6,584 nt of DNA from JBBKXJ01 sp037969395 (GTDB lineage Bacteria; Pseudomonadota; Gammaproteobacteria; Pseudomonadales; JAUIET01), in assembly GCA_037969395.1 (NCBI GenBank), contig JBBKXJ010000111.1:1-6584 (forward strand), written 5' to 3'. The number at the start of each line of letters is the position of its first letter. The stretch's first letter is position 1. Of this stretch, positions 1 through 6,584 are shown piece after piece. The translations under genes were made by a program, and so were the position numbers. The notes beneath the pieces are model-generated. The model worked only from the letters and a program-made list of their open reading frames with translations, made no database searches and was not told the origin of the DNA.

Positions 1-236
1 TAGTCTTCGAAGCTATATTGAAACCTTACCGCCCCACCCACCTTAATTCCGTCTTCCGATTTTTCTTCTGTTTCTTCGGCTTTTTCGGCTTCACTCTCTT
101 TGTTAATCTCTTGCTTCAGTGCTTCGATTTCTTGTTCGAGTTGGTCGATTCTCTGCGTCGTTGAGCTCGAGTCGGCGGCCCAGCCTGGAGCCGTACACGC
201 CAATAACAAACCGAGCGTTATGGAAGGAAGCTTCAT
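1..236 (-). CDS. Outer-membrane porin-like protein, N-terminal part (runs off the left edge)
   Basis: Seventy-eight codons are visible, reading from 236 leftwards. The start ATG (234-236) is preceded by a strong AAGGAG ribosome binding site (244-249) at 7 nt. Residues 1-21 look like a signal peptide: a short MK n-region, a hydrophobic core ITLGLLLA, then a GWA-A-D cleavage site after residue 20 or 21. Residues 22-60 are polar, rich in Glu and Lys, with a heptad-like run (RIDQLEQEIEALKQEI) that suggests a short coiled coil. Around residue 63 comes GIKVGGAVRFQYSFED, whose alternating pattern is typical of the first beta strand of a Gram-negative porin barrel. This order (signal, periplasmic coiled coil, barrel) is known from several proteobacterial porin families; I cannot say which one, or its substrate. 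LLAC at residues 11-14 resembles a weak lipobox, but a signal peptidase I site fits better. The gene lies 75 bp downstream of the putP remnant on the same strand, with no evident terminator between them. Confidence 0.7.
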   Translation of the reverse strand, partial: MKLPSITLGLLLACTAPGWAADSSSTTQRIDQLEQEIEALKQEINKESEAEKAEETEEKSEDGIKVGGAVRFQYSFED

Positions 237-311
237 ATAGTCTCTCCTTGCTGCAGGCGTATTCATCTATCACCCTTGTGTTGCGTACATTGCGGCACGT
301 CATGCTGAAGC

Positions 312-1160
312 TCAGACTGCTTCGAGCGCCCGGAACTCCCCTGCCGACTCGGTCGCCAGGCTAACGAAGTAGATCGCCGCCCAAGCCACTACAAAGCCCG
401 GAATGATCTCGTACACGCCCGGCCCACCGAGGAAACTACTGTTCCAGCCCATTGAAATCCAGACAATCACCGTGAAAGCGCCTGCGACTAGCCCAGCCAC
501 GGCCCCCGTACCCGACATCCGCGACCACATCAGCGACAGCACTATCAACGGACCGAAGGCCGCGCCGAAGCCAGCCCAGGCGTGACTGACCAGACCCAGC
601 ACATTCGAATTTGGATTGCTCGCGATGAACGCCGCCACAATGCCAACCAGCAGCACGCTGATGCGCCCGACCAGCACGCTTTCACTCTCGCTGGCCTCCT
701 TGCGCAGAAACAACCGGTAAAAGTCTTCGGTCAGCGACGAAGAGGCGACCAGCAACTGGCTGGAGATCGTGCTCATGACCGCTGCCAGAAGCGCGGCATA
801 CAGGAACCCCGTGATCAACGGGTGGAACAGCAGGTCTGCCAGCACGATAAAGATGGTCTCAGGGTCTTCTATGTCCAGCCCGTTGCGCACCGCATAGGCA
901 CGACCGAACACGCCGAGACAGAGCGCACCAATTAACGAGATGCCCATCCACGTCATGCCGATATTGCGCGCCTTCGGTACGTCGGCTACCGACCTGATGG
1001 CCATGAAGCGCACGATAATATGTGGCTGGCCGAAGTACCCCAACCCCCAGGCGACAGCCGACAGAAACCCGATGAACGTCAGACCGTGGGTCCAGGACAG
1101 AAAGTTCGGGTCGACCTTGGCCAGTGTTGCCGACGCTTGTTCGAAAGCGGAATTACCGCC
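312..1160 (-). pseudogene. putP: Sodium/proline symporter PutP, 5'-truncated remnant
   Basis: About 282 residues read in frame with clear PutP character to a natural TGA stop (312-314). Intact PutP is a solute:sodium symporter of roughly 490-500 residues in the inner membrane. Landmarks retained include AWGLGYFGQPHIIVRFMAI (about 996-1052), AAVMSTISSQLLV, whose Ser-Thr pair (codons 771-773 and 768-770) corresponds to the sodium-site Ser340/Thr341 of E. coli PutP, then SLTEDFYRLFLRK, VSHAWAGFGAAFGP and YEIIPGF. Resemblance starts at GGNSAFEQAS (near 1160). Upstream of this the frame reads a non-hydrophobic stretch, ADGPFYIVDCATR, with no ATG, and reaches an in-frame TGA at 1215-1217. About 210 N-terminal residues, including the helix that carries the other half of the sodium site, are therefore absent. 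No sequence encoding them appears between here and putA, so this looks like a deletion or rearrangement, not a simple insertion. The remaining frame has no internal stops, which suggests a recent event. Transport activity is not expected from this fragment. Confidence 0.85.
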
Positions 1161-1415
1161 TCTTGTCGCGCAATCTACTATATAGAACGGGCCGTCGGCA
1201 ATCGCGTTGCAAAGTCAGTCAAGCAAAAATTTCTGCATCATGCCAAGCTGATGGATTTCGAGGGCATGACAGACCCCAGCGTTTCGGCATTACTAACGCA
1301 GCGGCTATGGCGACGTTATAGAGCCAATGATTAGGGGAAAGCGCGGCCAGCCCACACGAGCTGATATGGCATTGAGCTATATCCGAGAACCGGCAGAGCG
1401 AATACAATCGAATCG

Positions 1416-1432
1416 TACCGCCACTTGCGGTA
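1416..1432. promoter_or_regulatory. Inverted repeat upstream of putA, possible operator
   Basis: TACCGC (1416-1421) and GCGGTA (1427-1432) form a perfect 6-bp inverted repeat with a 5-nt spacer, centred about 130 bp before the putA start. It is flanked on the left by a short CGAAT direct repeat (1410-1422 region). The size and symmetry suit a dimeric regulator binding site, and the position suits control of putA, but a repeat this short can occur by chance. No T-tract follows, so it is not a terminator. Confidence 0.25.
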
Positions 1433-1534
1433 GGTATTTACAGCACTGCACAAAGCCACTAATCTTGGCCAGATCCAGGCGCTGTTGGCAGGTTGAAGAA
1501 TTTTTTTCACTGAGCGCTTTCTGACCAATTATCG

Positions 1535-1546
1535 CTAGAGAGGAAC
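1535..1546 (+). repeat. 12-bp repeat copy 1 covering the putA ribosome binding site
   Basis: CTAGAGAGGAAC lies directly before putA and recurs exactly before the next plus-strand gene (5554-5565). It contains the Shine-Dalgarno core AGAGGA, with GGA 9 nt from the ATG at 1554. The TAG inside it (1536-1538) is in frame with putA and rules out a start further upstream. Confidence 0.6.
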
Positions 1547-1553
1547 ACAAGCA

Positions 1554-4500
1554 ATGCTTTTATCTAAATTCGTTGATACTGGCAATAAGCTTCGGTCCGC
1601 CATTCGTCAGCACTATCGCTGTGATGAAACCAAGGTCATAGAAGATTTGTTGCCATTGGCAGCACTGGAGCAGGATGCTCAGTCGCGGGTAGATGTTAAA
1701 GCGCTTGAACTTGCCGGGCTGGTTCGCAAGGCGGCGCAAAGCGGTTCGCATATCCAAAACCTGCTAAACGAATATGCCCTCTCCACCAACGAGGGCATCG
1801 TACTAATGTGCCTCGCTGAAGCCCTGCTGCGGGTTCCTGACAGCACTACGGCCGACCGCCTTATCCGCGACAAATTGCTGGGCGGTGACTGGTCTTCACA
1901 TATCGGTGGCAGTGACTCGTTTTTTGTTAACGCCTCCGCCTGGGGCTTGCTCATGTCCGGACGCGTCGTCAGGCTCAACGATGAAAGCAAGCGGCACAAT
2001 ATAAATAAACTGAAAAAAACCGTCAGCCGGCTGGGAGAGCCAATTATTCGTCAAGCCATGCGTCAGGCCATGGGTATTATGGGCAATCAATTTGTACTGG
2101 GCCGCACGATAGAAGAAGCAAGCAAGAAAGCGGCTGACCAGGAAGCCAAAGGTTATCGTTATTCCTACGATATGCTGGGTGAGGCCGCGCGCACGATGAA
2201 AGATGCGGACGGCTACTACGATGCCTATAAAAATGCGATTGAATGCATTGGTAAAGCAGGCGCACATAAAGATATCCATAACGGCGCAGGAATCTCCGTC
2301 AAACTTTCCGCCCTCCACCCGCGCTACGAGTTTGTGAAAAGCGAACGGGTTATAACGGAACTGGTACCTCGGTTGAAATCGCTGGCATTAATGGCAAAAG
2401 AGCGCAACATGCAGTTCACCATAGATGCCGAAGAAGCAGACCGGCTGGACATTTCCCTCGACGTCATCGAAGCCGTGTTTTCCGATCCCGATTTAGATGG
2501 TTGGGAGGGGTTTGGCATTGTGGTACAGGCCTACCAAAAACGCGCTCTGCATGTACTCAACTGGGTGATTGACCTAAGCCAGCGTGTCGGTCGCAAAATG
2601 ACGCTACGGCTGGTGAAAGGCGCCTATTGGGATGCAGAGATAAAGCTCGCCCAGGTAGACGGGCTGGAGGATTATCCGGTATTCACCCGCAAAGCATCGA
2701 CCGATGTTGCTTACCAGGCATGTGCCGGTTTGTTGCTGGACAATCGGGATATCATTTATCCACAGTTTGCGACCCACAATGCCTATACCGTCGCTTATGT
2801 TCTTGAGCGTGCTCAGGGTAACCTGAAGGATTTCGAGTTCCAGCGTTTACATGGCATGGGCGATGGTCTGTACGACAAGCTGATTAAAGACCTTAAAATC
2901 CCAGTGCGTATTTACGCGCCGGTGGGTGAGCATGAAAACCTGCTGGCATACCTCGTTCGCCGGTTACTTGAAAATGGCGCAAACTCTTCCTTCGTAAACA
3001 GTATTGTGGACGATAGCGTACCGTTAGCATCGTTGGTCGAAGACCCGGTGCAGAACGTCGCTAAGCGACCGCAAAAAAGCAATCCAAATATTCCCAAGCC
3101 GATTGGGATCTATGGCGACGCGAGGGCAAATTCCAAAGGCGTCGATCTGACTGACATTCCCAGAATGGTCGCCATGCAGCAAAACACGCAGCGTTGGACA
3201 GAGGCGAACATTCAGCACGATATTGAAACACCTGCCGGTATGATGGTGTCCACAAATCCTGCGGATACCCGGGAAGTGTTGGGTTTTGCACCCAGCACCT
3301 CGGAACAGCAGCTGGCTGAAAAAGTAGACAAAGCGGTGGCAGCTTTTCAACTGTGGTCCAATACTCCCGTTGCAGAACGCGCCCTATGCCTGCAGCGTTT
3401 GGGCGACAAGCTTGAAGAGCATATGGACGAGTTCATTGCCGTCTGCACCCGGGAAGCGGGCAAAATCGCCATAGACGGAGTAGCAGAAGTGCGTGAAGCT
3501 GTGGACTTCTGCCGCTACTACGCCAATGAAGGAAGAAAGGTGTGCAGCCCGCACCCGGAGTGGGGCGCAGACGGACAACTGGAAGCGCGTGGCGTAGTTG
3601 TTTGCATCAGTCCGTGGAATTTCCCGCTCGCCATTTTTCTGGGTCAGGTAACCGCTGCGCTGGCGGCGGGTAACTCCGTGCTGGCTAAGCCGGCTGACTC
3701 AACCTGCTTAATCGCTACCCGCGCTATCGAGCTGATGCGGGAGTGCGGTTTTCCTCAGGACGTAGTGCAATTAATTATTGCAGAGGGCCGCACAGTGGGC
3801 GACCACTTGCTGCCGAACGAGCATGTTGCAGCCGTTATGTTTACCGGCTCTACCGGCGTCGGTGCCTGGATTTCGCGCAAACTGGCGCAGCGCCCAGGGC
3901 CACGCATTCCACTTATAGCCGAGACTGGCGGTCAAAACTGCCTGATTGTGGACTCCACCGCTCTGCCTGAGCAAGTGGTTGATGATGTTATATCTTCAGG
4001 CTTTCAAAGTGCAGGACAGCGTTGTTCAGCCTTGCGAGTGTTATTTCTGCAGGAAGACGTCGCCGACGACATTATCGAAATGGTTATCGGCGCCATGCAG
4101 GAACTCGAGGTAGGCAACCCTGAGTTTCTACACACCGACATCGGCCCGGTGATTGATGAGAAAGCGCTTGCGGCGCTGGAGTCTCATGTCGAGTTTATGC
4201 AGAACAACGGTAAGCTACTGTATCAATGTGAGCTCAGTGGTGATTGTTCAAACGGTACTTTCTTCGCTCCGCGCCTGTATGAGATAGACAATATTGGCGT
4301 GCTGAAACAGGAAGTATTCGGACCGGTTGTGCATGTGGTGCGTTACAAGGCGAAAGAATTGGATCAAGCCCTGGACGCAATTAACAGCACCGGGTTCGGT
4401 TTAACCTCAGGCGTTCATTCGCGTATTCATGCGACTAGCGAAAAAGTCATCAGAACCATTAATGCCGGCAACATTTACGTCAATCGCAATATCATCGGTG

Positions 4501-5345
4501 CGATAGTTGGTGTTCAACCCTTTGGTGGTCATGGTTTATCAGGTTCCGGCCCTAAAGCGGGAGGCCCCTCTTACGTTTACCGTCTGGTAAAACAGCGCGC
4601 TAACGGTACGGCACACATTCGAACGACAGGCTTTGATTTCTCCGGTGGAAACAACGTCAGCGACACTAACCTAACTGCACCAGATCACCTCCTTGCTGAG
4701 GCCCAGGCCGGCATTATCTGGAGCGGTGTTGCCATTTCGCAGCGCGCCGAGATGGTTAAACAGTTCATTACTCTGCTGCTGGCTGAATATCCGACGGCAG
4801 TCTCCGAGAACTTTTTGTCCCAGCTCGCAGTCATGACAGAGGAAGCCAAATTGGTCCTGTCCGGACCTGTAACACTGCCTGGACCTACCGGCGAATTGAA
4901 TCAACTGATGCTTGAGCCACGCGGTGTATTGCTGTGTATCCAGCAGGGCGAAGAGAGTATTGCCGATGGCATTCGCCAAATTGTTGTGGCCTTACTTTGC
5001 GGCAATGTAATTTTACAGGTGGCGAGCCAGTCATTCGATATCAGCGAGCTAATGAGCAAATCGGGTTTGGGCTCCGTTTACAAGCGCATTGGCTTGACCT
5101 CGGAGCAGGAACTGGAATCCCTGATACTTGCCGATGCGTTGCAAGGTGTGGCGGTAAGCGGACCGGAGTCCCTGGCTCATTGGGTGGACGGAATACTCGC
5201 CAAACGTGAAGGCGCATTACGACCTCTCATCGTTGAAACCACTGGCCCCGCTATGCTGCATCGTTTCGTATTAGAGAAGGCTGTGTCAAACAATACTACG
5301 GCGTCTGGTGGCAACGCGTCGCTACTGGCCATGGGTGATAGTTAG
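1554..5345 (+). CDS. putA: Bifunctional proline dehydrogenase / L-glutamate gamma-semialdehyde dehydrogenase, RHH-less long form
   Basis: This 1263-residue enzyme oxidises L-proline to P5C with FAD, passing electrons to membrane quinone, then oxidises the hydrolysed semialdehyde to glutamate with NAD+, with the intermediate channelled between the two sites. Residues 1 to about 190 are the helical arm region. The PRODH barrel (about 200-485) keeps, by E. coli PutA numbering, K250 (329), D291 (370), Q325 (404), R352 (431), Y358 (437), Y454 (540) and the R469-R470 pair (555-556). The P5C dehydrogenase domain (about 560-1010) shows SPWNF with N689, K712, FTGSTGVG (763-770), general base E790, nucleophile C824 in SAGQRCSALR, EVFGP (920-924) and QPFGG (988-992). 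A degenerate ALDH-like C-terminal domain (about 1030-1230) and the conserved NNTTASGGNASLL tail (1246-1258), which lids the tunnel, complete it. There is no N-terminal ribbon-helix-helix domain, and an in-frame TAG at 1536-1538 excludes one upstream. This matches the type B PutA architecture, which is enzymatic only. It is divergent from the putP remnant. Identification is very secure; no key residue is missing. Confidence 0.98.
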   Translation: MLLSKFVDTGNKLRSAIRQHYRCDETKVIEDLLPLAALEQDAQSRVDVKALELAGLVRKAAQSGSHIQNLLNEYALSTNEGIVLMCLAEALLRVPDSTTADRLIRDKLLGGDWSSHIGGSDSFFVNASAWGLLMSGRVVRLNDESKRHNINKLKKTVSRLGEPIIRQAMRQAMGIMGNQFVLGRTIEEASKKAADQEAKGYRYSYDMLGEAARTMKDADGYYDAYKNAIECIGKAGAHKDIHNGAGISVKLSALHPRYEFVKSERVITELVPRLKSLALMAKERNMQFTIDAEEADRLDISLDVIEAVFSDPDLDGWEGFGIVVQAYQKRALHVLNWVIDLSQRVGRKMTLRLVKGAYWDAEIKLAQVDGLEDYPVFTRKASTDVAYQACAGLLLDNRDIIYPQFATHNAYTVAYVLERAQGNLKDFEFQRLHGMGDGLYDKLIKDLKIPVRIYAPVGEHENLLAYLVRRLLENGANSSFVNSIVDDSVPLASLVEDPVQNVAKRPQKSNPNIPKPIGIYGDARANSKGVDLTDIPRMVAMQQNTQRWTEANIQHDIETPAGMMVSTNPADTREVLGFAPSTSEQQLAEKVDKAVAAFQLWSNTPVAERALCLQRLGDKLEEHMDEFIAVCTREAGKIAIDGVAEVREAVDFCRYYANEGRKVCSPHPEWGADGQLEARGVVVCISPWNFPLAIFLGQVTAALAAGNSVLAKPADSTCLIATRAIELMRECGFPQDVVQLIIAEGRTVGDHLLPNEHVAAVMFTGSTGVGAWISRKLAQRPGPRIPLIAETGGQNCLIVDSTALPEQVVDDVISSGFQSAGQRCSALRVLFLQEDVADDIIEMVIGAMQELEVGNPEFLHTDIGPVIDEKALAALESHVEFMQNNGKLLYQCELSGDCSNGTFFAPRLYEIDNIGVLKQEVFGPVVHVVRYKAKELDQALDAINSTGFGLTSGVHSRIHATSEKVIRTINAGNIYVNRNIIGAIVGVQPFGGHGLSGSGPKAGGPSYVYRLVKQRANGTAHIRTTGFDFSGGNNVSDTNLTAPDHLLAEAQAGIIWSGVAISQRAEMVKQFITLLLAEYPTAVSENFLSQLAVMTEEAKLVLSGPVTLPGPTGELNQLMLEPRGVLLCIQQGEESIADGIRQIVVALLCGNVILQVASQSFDISELMSKSGLGSVYKRIGLTSEQELESLILADALQGVAVSGPESLAHWVDGILAKREGALRPLIVETTGPAMLHRFVLEKAVSNNTTASGGNASLLAMGDS

Positions 5346-5569
5346 CCCAGCCTTATTGTACTCAACCGGCTAGCGAAAGATTTGTGACTAAGTGGGTGGG
5401 CTATAGATACTGTGGACGCTTTGTGCTTTATTAGTTGAGGGTCTGGTAAGCAACTGGAGCTTTCAAATAGAAGCAGCGCGAGCAGGAATCTATAAAGTAT
5501 AAAGGGTCCGTGTGCGTACAATTTATTCACAATGTCCTTAGCGACGACAGCGACTAGAGAGGAACGCTT
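5346..5569. other. Intergenic region after putA
   Basis: These 224 bases hold no gene I can support. There is no clear intrinsic terminator for putA; the only complementarity (GCCCA at 5345-5349 with TGGGC near 5397-5401) has a large loop and no T-tract. A TACAAT hexamer (5517-5522) and AT-rich TATAAAG repeats (about 5491-5503) could serve as -10 elements for the downstream gene, but neither has a good -35 partner. The gap is long enough for the next gene to have its own promoter. Confidence 0.4.
5554..5565 (+). repeat. 12-bp repeat copy 2 covering the next gene's ribosome binding site
   Basis: CTAGAGAGGAAC is identical to the sequence before putA (1535-1546). Here GGA lies 6 nt before the ATG at 5570, a good ribosome binding site. 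Its TAG (5555-5557) is again in frame with the gene, fixing 5570 as the most upstream possible start. Confidence 0.6.
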
Positions 5570-6028
5570 ATGAACGATATTACCGATCGCGATCACACCT
5601 TGAGCGAATTGGTGTTCCAGGGGGCGCCGTCGCATCCTCTGGATATGTATTGTAACGACACAGTGATGGCTGCCGTCAAACAGTGGCAGCTGCGCAAACC
5701 GATCACCGAGCCAATGCCGGAAATACTACACCTGGAGAACACGCGCTCCTTTGTCATTAGTTATGAGGGCGAATGCAACGACTATTGGCCCAGCCAGAAG
5801 GACAACATGATTGCCGAGACCCTCATCCGCGAGTTTTTGTTTGCGCACGGCACCTGCCAGCTAAACGCGTTAGAGCCTAAGTTTTACACGGCGCACTACG
5901 AAGTGATAGCAATGCAGGAAACGGAATTCATGCTGGTGCTGCCCTTCCCCACCGAATCCAATAACATCGCCGGTGTTTTGGTCGTCTGCGTGAATCGACA
6001 ACTGCGCAAGGGCGCTCCTTTTAGCTGA
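5570..6028 (+). CDS. Uncharacterised 152-residue protein
   Basis: I do not recognise this protein. The start at 5570 has a good AGAGGA ribosome site, and an in-frame TAG sits just upstream. The product has no signal peptide and no clear membrane-spanning segment, so it is probably cytoplasmic. The sequence looks like a folded alpha/beta domain. It has helical stretches around residues 30-42 and 78-93 (DNMIAETLIREFLFAHG), then beta-like strands at about 104-125 (KFYTAHYEVIAM, EFMLVLPF) and a hydrophobic strand IAGVLVVCVN at 133-142, and it ends with a basic RQLRKG. There are four Cys (28, 69, 96, 140), not arranged as a metal-binding or CxxC motif. It follows putA by 224 bp in the same direction, and the thioredoxin-fold gene starts 99 bp after its stop. 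The shared 12-bp leader is the only visible tie to putA; a role in proline metabolism is not shown by the protein itself. Balanced codon use and a good start support a real gene. Confidence 0.75.
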   Translation: MNDITDRDHTLSELVFQGAPSHPLDMYCNDTVMAAVKQWQLRKPITEPMPEILHLENTRSFVISYEGECNDYWPSQKDNMIAETLIREFLFAHGTCQLNALEPKFYTAHYEVIAMQETEFMLVLPFPTESNNIAGVLVVCVNRQLRKGAPFS

Positions 6029-6127
6029 TCGCTGACGCGGCATGAACGAACGATAGCCACACAACGCAGGTCGTGGCTGATCTGTTTCGCCTGCAAAAGA
6101 GCAGCCTCGTTCAGGAATAATAAGTAG

Positions 6128-6584
6128 ATGTCAGATACCAATCGTAGCAACCGACTTGCTCGGCCCGTTGATCAGGCCCGCGACCATGTGCTCGGCCCGA
6201 ACAACGCGGAAATCACGCTGGTCGAATACGGAAGCTACGATTGCCCGCACTGCCGGGCGGCCAACGAAGTGATCGCGAGCCTACGCGACGATTTTGGCGA
6301 TCGCCTGCGTTACGTGTTTCGGCATAAGCCCATCTCCGACAGCAACCTTGCGGGCCCTGCCGCGAAATTGGTAGAACGCGCGACCGATGCCGAACAATTC
6401 TGGGCAACTCATGTCGAGCTGATGACACGCTCTGAGCAGTTAACCGAAGAGGATTTACGCGCCGTAGCCGCGCAGCTGGACCAGGCTCAGGCTGCATCTC
6501 AGGAGAGCCCTGAAACAGCGGAAGAGTCTACCCGTCATGCCGGCGACCGGGTGGCTGCCGACGTAGCCAGCGCCGCGGCCAGTG
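6128..6584 (+). CDS. DsbA/thioredoxin-fold protein with CPHC motif, N-terminal part (runs off the right edge)
   Basis: The first 152 codons are visible. A TAG immediately before the ATG (6125-6127) excludes an upstream start; the ribosome site is a modest AGGA (6113-6116) at 11 nt. Residues 14-35 (VDQARDHVLGPNNAEITLVEYG) lead into SYDCPHCRAANEVI with the redox pair C39 and C42, then RYVFRHKPISD and a helical segment FWATHVELM. This is the pattern of the DsbA-like thioredoxin_4 group, whose members exchange disulfides or act in redox sensing. No signal peptide is present, so unlike classical DsbA the domain should be cytoplasmic. A Gln/Glu/Ala-rich insert (about 118-137, AQAASQESPETAEES) interrupts the helical region where relatives continue directly. 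The expected cis-proline loop lies beyond the window edge. Very similar domains occur fused to NhaA Na+/H+ antiporters, so the full gene could be a stand-alone oxidoreductase or part of such a fusion; the window cannot decide. Confidence 0.85.
   Translation, partial: MSDTNRSNRLARPVDQARDHVLGPNNAEITLVEYGSYDCPHCRAANEVIASLRDDFGDRLRYVFRHKPISDSNLAGPAAKLVERATDAEQFWATHVELMTRSEQLTEEDLRAVAAQLDQAQAASQESPETAEESTRHAGDRVAADVASAAAS

Larger units (their letters stand above)
1161..1553. other. Gene-poor stretch between the putP remnant and putA
   Basis: About 390 bases hold no gene I can recognise. The left part (about 1161-1334) is open on the plus strand, ending at TAG 1332-1334. Its codon use is gene-like and it encodes, for example, HAKLMDFEGMTDPSVSALL; it has no credible start or ribosome site after the putP breakpoint. 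It may be the 3' end of an unrelated gene brought in by the rearrangement, or chance. The right part (about 1335-1553) should hold the putA promoter. The best sigma-70-like pair I can find is TTTTCA (1504-1509), a 17-nt gap and AATTAT (1527-1532), only four matches of six each and very close to the start codon. A T7 run lies at 1501-1507. No convincing sigma-54 site or terminator is visible. Confidence 0.5.

Noticed and set aside
312..1043. An apparently complete 243-residue membrane protein starting at TTG 1043
   Set aside because: PutP homology continues upstream of that TTG for another 39 residues, and the TTG is simply an internal Leu codon in the GLGYFGQPH motif. There is no ribosome site for it.
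1358..1383. Near-repeat GAGCTGATAT / GAGCTATAT 16 bp apart
   Set aside because: The match is short and imperfect and could easily be chance in AT-mixed intergenic DNA.
1485..1500. TTGGCAGGTTGAAGAA as a sigma-54 promoter for putA
   Set aside because: The -24 GG is present, but the required GC of the -12 element is missing at the correct spacing.
1896..2318. A 140-codon minus-strand frame inside putA
   Set aside because: It is antisense to well-conserved PutA sequence; its composition and lack of motifs mark it as a shadow.
6055..6078. Hairpin AGCCAC / GTGGCT between the orphan gene and the thioredoxin-fold gene
   Set aside because: The stem is 6 bp with a 12-nt loop and no following T-tract, so it is not supported as an intrinsic terminator.
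6046..6120. A 24-codon open stretch (TNDSHTTQVVADLFRLQ and on) after the orphan gene
   Set aside because: It has no ATG and no ribosome site, begins right after a stop in its frame, and is too short to tell from chance.
6213..6497. A 94-codon Arg-rich reading frame on the minus strand
   Set aside because: It lies wholly inside the thioredoxin-fold gene on the other strand, has a composition typical of antisense frames in GC-rich codons, and has no ribosome site or recognisable motif.

Overview
The window looks like chromosomal DNA of a Gram-negative proteobacterium, most likely a (marine-type) gammaproteobacterium. The evidence is a signal-peptide-bearing outer-membrane porin start, a long PutA whose core reads close to the enteric protein, and a PutP-type sodium/proline symporter sequence. 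This placement is an inference from protein resemblance; there is no rRNA or other phylogenetic marker.

Layout. On the minus strand at the left edge is the start of a porin-like gene (1-236, running off the window). Upstream of it on the same strand is the 3' part of a putP gene (312 to about 1160). Its N-terminal half is missing, so it is called a pseudogene. A stretch of about 390 bases with no confident gene (1161-1553) follows; it includes a short coding-like remnant ending at 1334 and a perfect 6-bp inverted repeat at 1416-1432. The plus strand then carries an intact, complete putA of 1263 codons (1554-5345), an unrecognised 152-residue protein (5570-6028), and the first 152 codons of a DsbA/thioredoxin-fold protein (6128-6584, running off the window).

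Biology. PutA oxidises proline to glutamate using FAD and NAD+. The divergent putP/putA order is the classical proline-utilisation arrangement in which PutP imports what PutA degrades. Here the importer is broken while the enzyme keeps its catalytic and binding residues and its C-terminal lid motif. The cell must therefore take up proline another way, or use PutA on proline from peptides. PutA has no N-terminal ribbon-helix-helix DNA-binding domain, so it should not repress its own promoter, and no regulator gene lies in the window. putA and the 152-residue gene share the same 12-bp sequence over their ribosome binding sites. I see no transposase, CRISPR array, tRNA or rRNA. The points most worth a second look are the truncated putP and its junction, the orphan protein, and the signal-less CPHC thioredoxin-fold protein, which could be the front of a larger fusion.
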